From: Pyrus communis
Lineage: Eukaryota; Streptophyta; Magnoliopsida; Rosales; Rosaceae
Direction: 5' to 3'
Length of the DNA stretch: 64,000 bases
NCBI RefSeq assembly: GCF_963583255.1
Contig: NC_084805.1
Coordinates: 8,734,827 to 8,798,826, forward strand
The position numbers and the translations under genes are program-made. Positions 10,221-22,668 of this stretch are shown here, piece after piece. The notes under the pieces were generated by a model, which ran no database searches, was not told where the DNA came from, and was given only the letters and a program-made list of their open reading frames with translations. Numbering within the stretch: the stretch's first letter is position 1; each line of letters opens with the position of its first letter.

Positions 10221-10386
10221 TGTTGATCATGAGTCAATATTAGGAAAAATAGGAATGTAAATAATAGGAGTCCTTTTTTAAGTAGGTTTGTATTAAAGCT
10301 TTTGTTTCCTTGTGGAACTTAGATTGTACATATATATATATTTCAGAACAAGTAATACAAGAAAATATTCCCATAAAAGTTCTATT
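10221..10386 (+). repeat. copia 3' LTR (166 bp)
   Basis: Follows the purine tract TTGAGGGGGAG, starts TGTTGATCATGAG, ends TTCTATT, and is followed by the CAAAT target copy at 10387-10391. Confidence 0.93.
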
Positions 10387-10549
10387 CAAATGAAATCTAA
10401 TATGGAAAGTATATTTCAACATCTAAGCAAGGTATAATGGACTCTTATCACTTTTCTTTTTCTTGCTTTTGCCAATGGCAATGGCGATTCCCATTTTTTG
10501 CGACTTTCATTGTCCTTGCGTCATGTTTAAGAATGGAAGAAAAATAATG

Positions 10550-10670
10550 CTATATTTATCATTTATTTGTACTATTATTTGGACTATCTCTCTAATAGAG
10601 GTAGGTCGGTCAACACATATAGATCATTTCTCTATTAAAGAGATAATACAAATAAGTGATAAAAGTAGAA
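10550..10670. mobile_element. Small hairpin MITE, copy 2 (~121 bp)
   Basis: An inverted repeat with arms CTATATTTATCATTTATTTG... and its near complement ending in AAATAAGTGATAAAAGTAG. It shares the ACTATCTCTCTAATAGAG core with the copy at 4080-4206. It lies about 0.6 kb upstream of the kinase start codon, thus in its likely promoter region. Confidence 0.6.
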
Positions 10671-11304
10671 TTTTTAATGGACGAAAGACCGCCCAAAGTA
10701 CCAAAATACCCAATCTCAAGTTTCCCCAACCCCCAAATTCTAATTTCGCCGAGAAACGATAAACATATCGTTTTTAACCTTTCAAACATCATTGGTTAAT
10801 TTTATTTGTTATTTTTGTTTGACGTATTTAATTCGATGGTCGAAATTCCAAATTGTCATGTGCTTGCCACGTGACCAGTGAGATCACACAAGACTACAAT
10901 CTACAGCTCACTTCCACATTTTCATCTCCTTCAGTCATCATCTCCTGGTCCTCGTCCCCAACAAATACCCATTCTCTCTCCCCCTCTCTCTACACATTTA
11001 CACCTTTTCCTGCGTTTTATTATTAACTCCAACAGCTCCACCATCCCCTGCTCTCTCTCTCTCTCTCTCTCTCTCTCTCGACAACACAAGAAAAGTGGAG
11101 CAACAGCAGCACCTACAAGCATTCACAAACAAAAATCCTATAGCTAGAGCTAGAGCTAGAACTACACTCCCACACAGTTCACAATGCCACAACTATAACC
11201 ATTGAATTAAGCAGCTTTTCTGCTTTTGCTGCCCAATTAAGCCTTAAATCTTCAATCTTTCACCCATTTTCTCTCACTCCTCTTCTCAAACCACAGAAAC
11301 CGCC
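10671..11304 (+). promoter_or_regulatory. Upstream region and 5' UTR of the kinase gene, with (CT)n
   Basis: This stretch before the kinase ATG has no other gene. A CT microsatellite at 11051-11079 and pyrimidine-rich sequence around it are typical of plant 5' UTRs. A CACGTG core (10867-10872) sits inside GCCACGTGACC and could be a G-box. The transcription start cannot be placed from sequence alone. Confidence 0.45.
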
Positions 11305-12136
11305 ATGGGAGTCTGCACTTCGAAACCTCCAAAGCAGAACCCATATTCCCCAAGGGACGTAAATGACCCAAACCACCCTTCCCAAACCCCCAAATCCCTC
11401 CCATCCCACACCCCTCACCACCGGAGAGACGACGTCGCTTCACGCCAGTCCCAGTCCCAGTCCCCCTTCTACTCCTTCTACAGTCCCAGCCCTGCCCATT
11501 ACCTCAAGAAGTCGTCCCCGTCGCGGAGCAAGAGCGCCACTTCCACCCCCAGCCGGTTTTTCCGCCGACCCTTTCCGCCTCCGTCGCCGGCGAAGCACAT
11601 CAAGGCCGTGCTCGCCCGGCGGCTGGGCAAAAAGGCATCGGCTTCAGTGGCGATACCGGAGGACGGAGAGGAGGAGGATGGGGTTGAGCTGGACAAGAGG
11701 TTTGGGTTCTCCAAGGAGGTAACGAGTCGATTGGAGGTTGGGGACGAACTGGGTCGAGGGCATTTTGGATATACTTGCTCTGCTAGGTACAAAAAGGGGG
11801 AGTTTAAGGGTCAGCAGGTCGCTGTGAAGGTCATCCCTAAAACAAAGGTTTGGCCTAATGCTCTTAATTGCATGTATGATTTTTAGTTAATCTATAATTT
11901 GTTTGTAAAGATAGGATTTTCTTGCTCTCATTTGCTTAATCTTGGTTGATAAAATCTGGGTTTTTTTTTTCTATGTTTTGGTCATTCTTCAAGGTAAAAC
12001 CTGAGATTTTAGGGCAATGTTGAATCGTTGTTATTGTTAATGTTGTTTTTGGTGTTGTGGGCTTCGGTCTACTCCTCGAGCTGATCGACGGACCGGCTTG
12101 TGATCCTTTTCCCTCCCAACAATTTCGAGCACTCTC

Positions 12137-12167
<31 letters not shown>

Positions 12168-15100
12168 ACTTCGGGATCAGGGAGTGGTGGTTTACAGTGC
12201 GATTGTGTTCTTTCGTAGCTAAGTAAGGTCGAAGATCCTTCGAGGTTGCATGTGGCACAGGGAAGATCTTGCAAGATCTCGTCATGTGTTCATATTGACT
12301 GTTGTTTAGTTCTTCTGGATAGGGAATATTAGGCATTTAACAAAAAAAAAAAAAAAAAAGATTAATAAAATTACAACTCTACATCTTGGAACTTTGAGTG
12401 AAGGGGGTGTAAAGTGACCAAGTTGTTTGTTTATTGCTTTTCTTTGGTCAATAATAGGTATTGATCTCTTGGCTTACTTGATCCACCTCAATGAAAGTAC
12501 ATTGTTTTCTTTAAAAAAATGTGTATCTTTGGTAACTGATTGAATTCCATGTAGTGGGTATAGGAATAATACAACATTTTTTATTTATTTATTTATTTTT
12601 TTTTAATGGCTTCTCAGCCATATAACACTTCGTCGGTTCCGAAGATGTGACAGTTCATTCTACATGATGAACAAAGAATCCAGTCCATTGGTTGTGAGTG
12701 GACTGTGGACCTACTCATTAACGAAAGTCATGGTCCAAATTGTGGTCTTGACCTTCCCACAGATATATAATTGAACTAAATCATATAGCACCGTTCGGAT
12801 AATGGCCAGTAACAACCCAATGCTTACAGCCATCCGGAACTGCCGAAAACTTTTGGTGGGTCACATTTCACAATCTTGGCCCGGTACATGGTTAACGATC
12901 AGATCTCTCAATAGATTGTATGACGCTTATTGCGAGAGGGAAGGAACATTGTACTTAATCTTGTATTGTTTTGTTTTTGATGATCATGTAGCATGAGGTG
13001 GTTCACCAGTAATCGGAGGTATATGATTGACAATATATTCTTTTGGACAAAGCTACAAAGATGTATGTCCAACCAATACTAAAGGTTTAAGGGACTCAAC
13101 CAATATCCATGGAGGTTGACTCAATCTATCCACTCCCTCATCAAAGAATAAAAAGATGATGACTTCTAGCCCTGGACTTTGCTTTCCTTCCCTAGAAGTC
13201 CCCTGTAAAAGAAAGAGGGGTAAAAAGTGAAAAAAAAAAAAGAAAAAAAAAAGAAGAATTAGGGATAGGAGTTGACAACTTTGTGGTTTTTAATAAACTG
13301 CAAGTATGACTCATATGCTGGGAATTATCTTTGTAAAGAATAGTGTGAATTTATTCATGTAAAGTAGATTGGGTATTATGAGCATTGAACAATGTAAATT
13401 GGATGAGGTAAATATTCCAGTTGCCTTGAAAAATAAGTCCAAGATCATGAGTAGTGATGGAATACTGGTATACAATTGACTTTCCTGTTTCCCGAGTAAG
13501 TTTGGAGGGGAAACATAAGATATGATTGCTGTGAGATGTTGTTTTACGTGAGGTGGCTTTGGTAGTTAATTTTACTTTTAATACATGCATTTTCTGTATT
13601 TTATTTTGTTATGGTTTCTTCTAATGACAATGTATTGTTTGTTGTTAGATGACAACTGCTATTGCAATCGAGGATGTGAGAAGGGAGGTCAAGATATTGC
13701 GAGCCTTGACTGGACATAGCAATCTAGTTAAGTTCTATGATGCATTTGAAGACAGTGATAATGTCTACATAGTAATGGAGTAAGTTAAAAGTTTGAATTC
13801 CTGTTTTAGACTACATCCGGTTAGGTTTCTTTCACAAGTAATAGTGATTGACTGGGTAAAAATTTATAACGCTAAGCTTGTGCCTCTTTCGAGCACAAGC
13901 TTAGCGTTATAAATTAAACATCTTCAGTTGTTTTTTCTCTTATGTAATTTACAGGAAGATTGTTTACTTCCCTCCTAAAGATGTTTGACGTCTCTATGGC
14001 ATTCATTTTTTTTTTTTTCCTGACATTTCAGGTTGTGTGAAGGTGGAGAGCTTTTAGATAGAATACTTTCAAGGTATATAAATTAAACATCTTCCATAGG
14101 GACTTTCAGATGATGATATTTTTTTTCTTTTCTACTAACTTGATATTCTGTTTCTTCTGAAGGGGCGGGAAATACTCGGAAGATGATGCGAAGACTGTCA
14201 TGGTGCAAATACTGAATGTTGTTGCGTTTTGTCATCTCCAGGGTGTGGTACACAGGGATCTTAAGCCAGAGGTGGAATAAATCTCTCTAATTTTCTTTTT
14301 ATCTAATTAGCAGATGAGATGCGTGTTTATAATGAAGATCCAGGTGTAGGCAATGTGGACAAGTACCCTTATCAGAGATAGTTGAAGTGACTAAATGAAG
14401 GGGTTGTTCAGAATTTCTAGCAGTGCATGAGGCTGGTTAAACTTCCCTGCAGCATCCCCTTTTTTTTTTGTTTGTTGTTGGGGGGGGGGGGGGGGGGGGG
14501 GGTGGGGTGAATTCTCGGAACAAACTTGATTTAGATTTAAGTGTCCCTCCACCTCGCCACCCCCCTAGACTGTATACAAGGAATTGAACAACACGACAAA
14601 TGGTTACTTTTATACAACTGAGAGATTGCAATAGAAACCCCTTCTGTTTCAATTGACTGTATCTGTAGTTTCCCAATCTGGCCCTGAATTATCCAACTGT
14701 TTAAAATGATTGGTACTTATACATGGTTGATGTCTTCTGGACTAAGATTAAACATTGTCCTTAGCAGTACAAAAACCTATTTGTCTTCTGGAAAAAATCT
14801 TTTTACTTTAGTAGTTAGTACTATTAGGCGCCTCCAGTCTCATACAATCTGTCAATAGATTGTTGCGGGGTGTCATAATTACTCAGTTCACACCTTAGGT
14901 TCCCAGATTCCCAGATTTTGTGGTTTTTTTTGACAGGGGAAAGAAAGCTTGACACAAATAATGGTTATATAAATCTGATAAATTTTAGTTTAATCATATA
15001 GCTGGCATTATGTTCTGTCTGGCTTGGAGGGGAAATATTTCAGTGACAGTTGAAATAGTAAATCCACAGCGGCTGTTCCTACAGCATCTGGTTTTGAACA

Positions 15101-16636
15101 ATTGGAGCTGAGACCTGACCTACATTTTCTTGTTCAATATTTTAACTTATGTGCTTGTTGAAAAGACATTTATGTGGGAAGTGTAGGGTTTCCAAAAATT
15201 CAAGCTAGTTAATCGGCTTATATTCCACTCATATACTCAGATACCTTGATATATGTATCATCATGAAATCTAGAAGTTCTTGGCAGTTTTTTATTATCTT
15301 ATACTTGATATATTTGTTATTGTCGGTTGTAATCTAATTCTATTTATGTTAACCTAATGCTATTTTTTTTTTCATTTTTGTTATCAGAACTTTTTGTATA
15401 CTGCCAAAGATGAGAATTCCCAGTTGAAAGCCATTGACTTTGGCTTGTCTGATTTTGCCAGACCAGGTTTGTCCTTTCTTCAATATTTTAGCTTGTTTTG
15501 TTATCGATCTCTCAGACTTTTGATTTTGGATAGGGTTTTAATATCATATCTGTCTTACAGACGAGAGGCTTAATGATATTGTTGGAAGTGCATACTATGT
15601 CGCACCCGAAGTTCTACATAGATCTTATAGTACAGAGGCCGATGTATGGAGTATTGGTGTAATAGCATATATTCTCTTATGTGGTAGCCGTCCATTTTGG
15701 TCCCGGACTGAGTCTGGAATTTTTCGGGCGGTCTTGAAAGCTGATCCAAGTTTTGATGAAGCACCTTGGCCCACTTTATCTCTTGAAGCGAAGGACTTTG
15801 TCAAACGCTTATTGAACAAGGACCCTCGGAAACGAATGACAGCAGCTCAGGCTCTAAGTGAGTTTTCCATGTCTGTATGATTGGATAAGTTTCTGCTACC
15901 ATTTTCCTGAGTCACTGGCTATAACTTTTTTTTTTTTTTTTTGGCAGGTCATCCTTGGATCCGGAATTATAGTGACATAAAAGTGCCACTTGATATTTTA
16001 GTATTTAGACTCATGAAGGCTTATCTGCGATCATCATCCCTTCGGAAGGCTGCTTTAAGGGTGTGTATATGTTTTCACTGACGAAAAGTGAGAACTTTTT
16101 CTCAAATTTTGCATGCTGAATCAGATTCTTGGTCTTAAGAACTTTGTATATCAAGTCAAATGATTGGGTTAGTTTTCTTGATGAATGGGATTTTTGTTTG
16201 TGCCTCTTAAAAAATATAGAATTGGAAAGTAATTATTAGTATTCCATTAACTAATAATGACGACTCGGTAAAACCGATAATTATCTGTTCTCATTTTTTG
16301 TCTATAAGGTCATGTGTATAATTACTGGAAATAAGAGAGGTTTCTGAGATGTTATCGGTTAATGCTTGATGATTGCTTCATCCAAATTACTCTTCTATGT
16401 GTTTGTGTAGTTGTGTTTTTAATTATTTATTTTTGTTTATTTAGTGTATCTTTTTATACTTTATATATTGAGATGTATTTAATCACTCTCTTAACGTTTC
16501 ATTTCTGTAAATTGACGTGACAGGCCTTGTCTAAGACATTGACTGTGGATGAACTGTTTTATCTGAAGGAGCAGTTTGCTCTATTGGAGCCAAACAAAAA
16601 TGGCACTATAACTCTTGACAATATTAGAATGGTTGG

Positions 16637-16682
<46 letters not shown>

Positions 16683-17936
16683 AAACACACACACACAGAG
16701 ATAAGTTGATAATTAAAGTATTCTTTTTTATTTTTCCTGGATAGGTCCTCACGAAAAATGCTACAGACGCAATGAAGGAGTCCCGCATTCCTGATCTCAT
16801 TTCATCGGTAATAACTTGGTTGCTTCTGTGAATATTTCTATGGTATTAGGCTCAATAGGTTATAAAAGTACTGACTGGTTAGTACTTCTCCCATGACAGC
16901 TAAATGCACTTCAATACAGAAGAATGGATTTTGATGAGTTCTGTGCAGCTGCATTAAGTGTTCATCAGCTCGAGGCACTTGATCGCTGGGAACAACATGC
17001 TCGATGTGCATATGAACTTTTCGAGAAGGATGGAAACAGGGCAATTGTCATTGAAGAACTTGCTTCGGTAAGTTGAAATTTTAATGCCACATTTGCAGTC
17101 TGCTATATGTTAGTTGAAAGCTTAGTAATCATAAGGTCGATTTCTGAGTATAATATAGTATGTTACTTATGAATTGGACTTGCTGACATATCTAGAAGTG
17201 TCTGTTTTACTTGTTACATTTCTTAAGTAACATACTTTTGGTTAAAAGAACGGTGTAGGGAGGGAGAAGTAGAGTTCTGGATAAACTATACTTTTGGTGC
17301 TTAGATTTTGATTAAAATTTCAGTTTGGTCTTTTTATTATTTCGAATTTAAGCAATCTGGTCAGCTTAGTTGCATATGTTCTTTGACCGACTTTTGTCAT
17401 CAATGCAGCAGTTAGTGCATTATGTCAGTAAACCATGGACCACAATAACTAGTGAAAACAAAAGCATGATTTTGGTGCACAAAAGACTGCATTGCTTCAC
17501 TTAAAAATTTGAAAGATCGAACTGAAACAATAGAAAAAGGACCAAACTGAAGATGAGCTGAAATTGAATGCTCATGCTCCCATAGCATATTTTCGCCTAG
17601 AGTTTTCAATTTCTAAGATATGAGCACATCCCATGCATCTGCATTCTGGTGGCATCTGCCCTTCGTGTCAAGAATTTGATGTTGATTTGGTTTTTAATTT
17701 GGGCCCTCTGGAACGAAAGATTTATAAGGCTCTGTTCAATCTGTAATGTACTGGACTGAGACTACTGTTATTCATACCCTCTCCAAATTGTGATTCAGGA
17801 ACTTGGGCTTGGTCCTTCCATCCCACTTCATGTGGTTCTCCATGACTGGATTAGGCACACTGATGGGAAGCTAAGCTTCCTTGGGTTTGTGAAATTGTTG
17901 CATGGTGTGTCCAGCCGGGCGTTTGTAAAAGCATAG
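11305..17936 (+). CDS. CRK: CDPK-related protein kinase, 11 exons, 596 aa
   Basis: Exons by GT..AG junctions and frame: 11305-11847, 13649-13779, 14032-14073, 14163-14271, 15388-15466, 15561-15857, 15948-16060, 16524-16631, 16745-16807, 16900-17067, 17799-17936. They join without a break into 596 residues. The start MGVCTSK carries Gly2 for N-myristoylation and Cys4 for palmitoylation, implying membrane attachment. After a Ser/Pro-rich variable region the kinase domain shows GRGHFG, ATP lysine K175, HRDLKPE (D271), DFG (D292) and APE, so it should be active. The C-terminal EF-hand region (from about 400) is degenerate: one loop reads [12 protein letters not shown] with Glu in place of the first Asp. 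This matches CDPK-related kinases, which are usually calcium-independent, rather than true CDPKs. Serine/threonine phosphorylation is known for the family; the specific substrate is not shown here. Confidence 0.95.
11848..13648 (+). other. Kinase intron 1 (1.8 kb)
   Basis: The longest intron of the kinase gene, between the ATP-lysine exon and the helix-C exon. It starts GTTTGG and ends TTGTTAG. It holds A-rich runs (about 12342-12359 and 13229-13252) and no reading frame of note. Confidence 0.8.
13861..13915. repeat. Perfect 23-bp hairpin in kinase intron 2
   Basis: The arms 13861-13883 and 13893-13915 are perfect reverse complements (core ACGCTAAGCTTGTGC), separated by a 9-base loop CTCTTTCGA. 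It lies 80 bp after the exon 2 donor. It could be a very short foldback insertion or a structured intron element; no known small RNA is recognised. Confidence 0.85.
14480..14508 (+). repeat. Poly-G run in kinase intron 4
   Basis: A run of 23 G is followed by T and GGGG. The G-rich strand is the coding strand, so the pre-mRNA would carry it. Runs of this kind are length-variable and error-prone in sequencing. Confidence 0.85.
16639..16697 (+). repeat. (TC)n-(AC)n microsatellite in kinase intron 8
   Basis: About 21 TC units are followed by TAAA and an AC run ending ACAG. It begins 7 bp after the exon 8 donor, so length change could affect splicing. Confidence 0.85.
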
Positions 17937-19059
17937 TGAAGATACGAAGCATTATTTATGTACGGTTTTTATCCAGATGAGATTTGGATGTTCAAAAAAA
18001 GGCGTTTTACAATCCGCTTTGGCATACATGTTAAATGACCCTTCTGGCCAATTCGTGAAGACGGGTTCAAACTTGCCGGACACTGCAGGTGCAAAAGCTT
18101 GGTTACCAGTTCGAATGCTGTGTTGATATTCGAGTGTAAAGCTGTAGTTAGTTTGCCGAAATGGGCGATTACAATATTCTTCAACTCCTTGGATGCATTG
18201 TACACACTAAATTATCTTGTTGCCAACATCTGTTTAGTTGCCTTGAAACATGCTTGATTTGCCTCAGTGTTGTAAAACTTCTCCATGGCTTCAATTGAAA
18301 ACCAAGCTTTACCATTTGGCGTATTGCGATTTCTCATGATACGTGCACTCGTAAGTTTTTATTTAAACAGAGTGCACAGAAGGAGGAGATTGCGGAAATC
18401 ATTTCCCAATTTTTATTTAAAGAGTTCAGTATGACCCATCAAAAACTGAAATGACAGGAAAAGAACCATGCAATAGCATAAGGAACCGATTGTCAATTGA
18501 TTTTTTGTTTCTTGTCCTCTTTCAGTCTTTATTTTTCATGCAATTGAAAGTTGACTATATTTTTTTAGGATCCAATGCGCAGCGTCGGAAACAGGGTCAA
18601 TCAAGTATATAATATCACCACTATGATCAATTTTCACAACTGGATTAGTAAACAGATGTGATGCTAATCAAGTTGCGTTAACATAAATACATCTTTTAGC
18701 ATAGAACCGCTTCTTAAGGAGGGTCTCACTCAACTATGCTGGAGCATGACCATATCGATAACATATCAACAACTGTATAATCAATTACTATTGAAAATAT
18801 ATATTGAACGACATATCAATTGTTATTATATGTTGTTATGTTGTCAATATGGATTTCTCCTCCGGCTACAGTTGAACGAGATTCCCACTTATGAAGTGTT
18901 TTCCTCTACGCTAGATGCCTTTTTATTTATTTTATTTGTTTTCAGTTAAAACGGAGAAAAACACTAGTAGCGGCTTTAAGGAGGAGCGGAATGTTTGATT
19001 GCATAGGGGCCTAAATTTGAACGGCTCTCCAAAAAAAAATTTGCTATTTAAATAAAAAA
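17937..19059. other. Kinase 3' UTR and intergenic DNA
   Basis: The first few hundred bases after the kinase stop are probably 3' UTR. A block at about 18090-18265 has a diverged partner at 35940-36100. No other gene or RNA is visible up to the duplicated TNL upstream region. Confidence 0.45.
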
Positions 19060-19840
19060 ACCTTTTTTTTTTTTTTTTTCCAATTTTACATTAGTGGGGC
19101 AACTATTACTTTCTTTCCAACTTTCCCACTACTATGATTTCTTAAGCAAACCATTGTATAGGTCATCCCCTTAGTTCCCTTCCTAAATAATATCATTGTA
19201 CAAAAAATAATAATTTAGTAGGGCGTGCAAACACAATTACAATTCAAATTTTTATGTCAATTCTCACTGCCACTTCCCCCTTTTATTTCCCACACTTTCT
19301 TTTTTCCATAAGACTCGCCCTTTAAATCATAATTTTACGCCAATTGAAGAGAAATTCTCAAACCACTAAAATAATTCAAAGTGTTTAGAGTGATGCAGTG
19401 GAGACTTCAATAAGGTTAGGTATTTATTAGTTAAAATATATTAAGTTGGAATTGGTAGGTTTACGTATTTCTTCATCTCATTGAAAATTTATAATCAGTT
19501 GTTTCAAACTTAAGTCTTTGCTTTTTAGCATTAATACATTTTTTTTTTTTTTGTTGGAAGACTATCTTAAGGCGGATTTTTTTTATAAATTTCGCACAGG
19601 GCTTCGAGACATCAGAGACGTCCTTGAAAAGCACTCTATATATAAACAAGAGAGTCTTTGACATAAGTAGCATTATTGTCATCTCTTCCAATGAGCACTC
19701 AGTTAGGAGCCTCTTCTTCATATGATGTCTTCCTTAGTTATAGAGTTGCGGATACACACAACAATTTCACATACAATTTGCACAGGAGTTTGCTTCATAA
19801 GGGAATCAAAACCTACGAGAAGAACTTCCATTACTGATGC
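19060..19840 (+). repeat. Segmental duplication, copy 1 (TNL upstream and TIR start)
   Basis: This block is similar to 22590-23265 over the poly-T run, a decayed SINE tail (CCATCCCCTTAG), the AATAATAATTTAGTAGGG stretch, the ...CCAATTGAAGAGAAATTCTC leader and the first TIR codons. The upstream DNA was therefore duplicated together with the gene start. Confidence 0.8.
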
Positions 19841-21180
19841 TTCTCAAGGTTATCGAAGAGTCGAGGATTTCGATCATTGTATTCACCGAAAATTATGCAT
19901 CCTCGGATTGGTGCCTGATGGAACTGGTTAAGATCCTCCAATGTAGAGAATCAAAGCAACAAATCGTTTGGCCAGTATACTACGAGGTGGATCCTTTGGA
20001 CATAAGTAACCAGAAAGGTAGTTTTGGTGAGGCACTCGCTAACCATGAACGCAAGTTCAAGGATGACATGGGGAAGGTGTGGAGATGGAGGGCAGGTCTC
20101 ACAGAAGCATCAAATTTGTCTGGGTGGTACTTCTTGAATGGGTATATATTTCTGAACCCTCCAACGCAGTACTGGTTAGAAATAACTTATTTGTTTGGGG
20201 TGTCTTTACTAACCTATTTTCTTTAGAAGTTCTTGAGAAAACAACTTATAAGTTTAACTTACCATTCTTGTTTTGTTACACGTATAAAGTAAAAAATAAG
20301 TGATTTCCGTACTCATTTTTCACGTTCTGCACTCTCCTCTTAATTTTTTCCGTTGATTTTTCTTTTATAGTTATTCAATTTAATGGCTAGAAACTAGTTA
20401 GGAGAGCACAAAAGTGAAAAGGGAATGCATAATACATTTCCGTAGTAGAAAGTTTTTTTTTTTTTTTTTTTTTTTTGGTGTGTTATTATTTTTGCCATTT
20501 TAGGATAATACTTGCATCTTGGAAAATGCATATATCCCACCCCCTTAGAATAACGTATTTTTACTGTATAAATTTCATAATCGGAGCATTTCAATTTCTT
20601 AATCTACATTTGAAAATCATATCCCTAGAAAAACCATTCAAATCATAGATCACCCCTAAACAATCTTCAATTCAAAAGATTTTTAGTAGGATAATCTTCA
20701 AATGAAAATTAGAAAATTGAACAATTAAAATTGTAAAACTTATGCGATGAAAATACGTTATTACAAGAAGTGAGATATGTGCAGATCCAATTATATTACC
20801 CAAATAGATATATCAAAATTGTCAACTCATTAACCGTTTCACATGATTTTAATTGGCAGGCACCAATTTGATTTTATACGTAACATCGTCAATGAGATTT
20901 CAACACAATTATGTTGTACAAAAGTTTCTAACTTAGACATTCAAAAACCTCTCAGTAAGTTATAATGCATTAGAAGATCCGGGTGAAAGAAGCTTTCCTT
21001 GACATGGCATGTTTCTTAAATGGTAATAGTAAGAAGTACGTGATAAAGATGCTAGAAAGTTGTCACCTTAATGGGTAAAGAAATTGTTCGACGAGATTCT
21101 TTAACTGAGCCCAGTAAACATAGCAAATTGTGGTTTTTACAGGGATGTCGAGCTATGTTCCAATGGAAAACATGGTAAGT
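19691..21180 (+). pseudogene. TIR-NBS-LRR resistance gene remnant 1
   Basis: ATG at 19691 opens a TIR domain (ASSSYDVFLSYR, then NLHRSLLHKGIKTY). A deletion after KTY shifts the frame, and TGA follows at about 19834. The rest of TIR continues in another frame (NYASSDWCLMELVKIL, IVWPVYYEVDPLDI, TEASNLSGW) to the exon end near 20140. At 20859 the NB-ARC exon begins (FDFIRNIVNEIS), but it jumps near 20950 straight to the ARC2 end (YNALEDP, DMACFLNGNS, then MGKEIVRR and LWF). The P-loop, kinase-2 and GLPL parts are gone and no LRR is found. TIR domains signal in plant immunity by NADase activity; this copy cannot make a full receptor. Confidence 0.85.
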
Positions 21181-22053
21181 ACTTACTTTGTAGTGTTTTC
21201 TCTCCTCAAGAAACATCTAATGTGCACCTGTGGACTAGAACTTATTGCAAATAGGGCTGGTCGTTGGTGTTAGAATAGGGAACATAGTATATCGTTTCTA
21301 AGAGAATGACACAAAGATCAAGACTCATAAGCTTTTGCTCATACAATAAGGGCAATTTTGGCCAAAATCTTTTGCTTACTTTTCCAAAACATAGTTTTAA
21401 GTTTAGGGATACTTTTGAAACTTAGTTAAATATTATTTGTTTTATTTTCTATTTGAACGTGCAAATACTCTTTCTTGGTGTAAGGATTGTTATCTTTTGC
21501 TTATTATCAATCAAACGTGAGTTTACTCTCCCTTTCTTCCTAATGAGTTATAGGGTTTGCAAATTATTTTTTAGTGAAGAATTATCGTTCGACTCTCCTT
21601 ATTATACCCCGCTGTGTCAGTTCCATGCAAGTAGGAGATGCATGCGATTAACAGTATGATAACTAAATGTGGTTTATTGTTATATTGAAATGTGTCTAGG
21701 TTCTTTATGGAAATGAACATCCAGTACGTCAGAATTGGTACATGTCATTTGGCCTGTGTGGTACAAATTAATTTATCCACCAAATATCTCCCTTACCGTG
21801 ATTTTACCTGCTCATTTCATCACCACAAGCTTCTCTCATTCTCCATCCACCATCAACTTATGAAAAAATATAATGTCCGAAACTGAACTAGCTAGTCCAC
21901 ACCTGCATGTACCAAGTAATTAGTTGGAAACTGCTCCGCAAATGTGATGCTAAGCAAATTGCCTAGTGTTTACGCACTTCTTACGAGAGACTATTATTTT
22001 CTGACTACAAATTTCTCCAACTTTTAACAACATACAAGTTGGCACGCAACGAC

Positions 22054-22137
<84 letters not shown>

Positions 22138-22589
22138 AAGGAAATGTATTTCCATTTTTTTATAAAAGTGGGGAATAGAGAGAGGAAGACGGAAAGGAAT
22201 TCTCATTTTTTTATAAAAGTGGGGAATAATTGTTAGGCCTACACCACATCGAACTTTAACGATTCGAATCGTGTATTTTTCAAGTTGCACCTCATAGATC
22301 ATCTTTGCAAAATATTAGTCAAATAAAAAATATTTGAGACATCTAATTGAGTTCAAAGAAATTGATAAACACTTTATTCTCTAAAAAACAATGAAATTTC
22401 AACGTGATAATCAAATAGGCAAATGATTTCAAATTAAAATAAATTTTTGCAAGGATGATTTATGAATTGAAACTTACAAAATAGACGGTTTGATCGTTGA
22501 AATTCCACATAGAACTAATCTCCATTTTTACCCCAAAATGTAGATCCCTTTGGATAAAGGACGTGTGTGTGGCTAGTCGAATAAATGAA
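21181..22589. other. Intergenic DNA with (TA)n(GA)n microsatellite
   Basis: No gene is supported. A TA run (about 22054-22077) passes into a GA run (to 22134). A TTTTTTATAAAAGTGGGGAATA motif occurs twice, near 22154 and 22207, on the far side of it. Confidence 0.5.
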
Positions 22590-22668
22590 AAACGGTTTTT
22601 TTTTTTTTCTTTCAACTGTACATAAGGGGGGCTATTTTGATTTCTTTAGCAAATAAATAATAGTTTTG

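Larger units (their letters stand above)
5059..10386 (+). mobile_element. Young Ty1/copia LTR retrotransposon, 5.3 kb
   Basis: Two LTRs (5059-5222 and 10221-10386) flank gag, protease, integrase, reverse transcriptase and RNase H coding in copia order. The 5-bp target duplication CAAAT is perfect (5054-5058 and 10387-10391). The LTRs differ by one substitution and one TA unit, so insertion was recent. The primer-binding site TGGTATCAAGAGC begins at 5223 and the polypurine tract TTGAGGGGGAG ends at 10220. One frame break near 8119 splits the polyprotein; catalytic motifs on both sides are intact. The LTRs begin TG but end ATT instead of CA. Confidence 0.95.

Noticed and set aside
14437..14676. 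79-codon minus-strand frame with poly-Pro
   Set aside because: It is the poly-G intron tract read on the other strand.
22054..22134. CRISPR-like repetition
   Set aside because: It is a simple (TA)n(GA)n microsatellite with no spacers; the organism is a plant.
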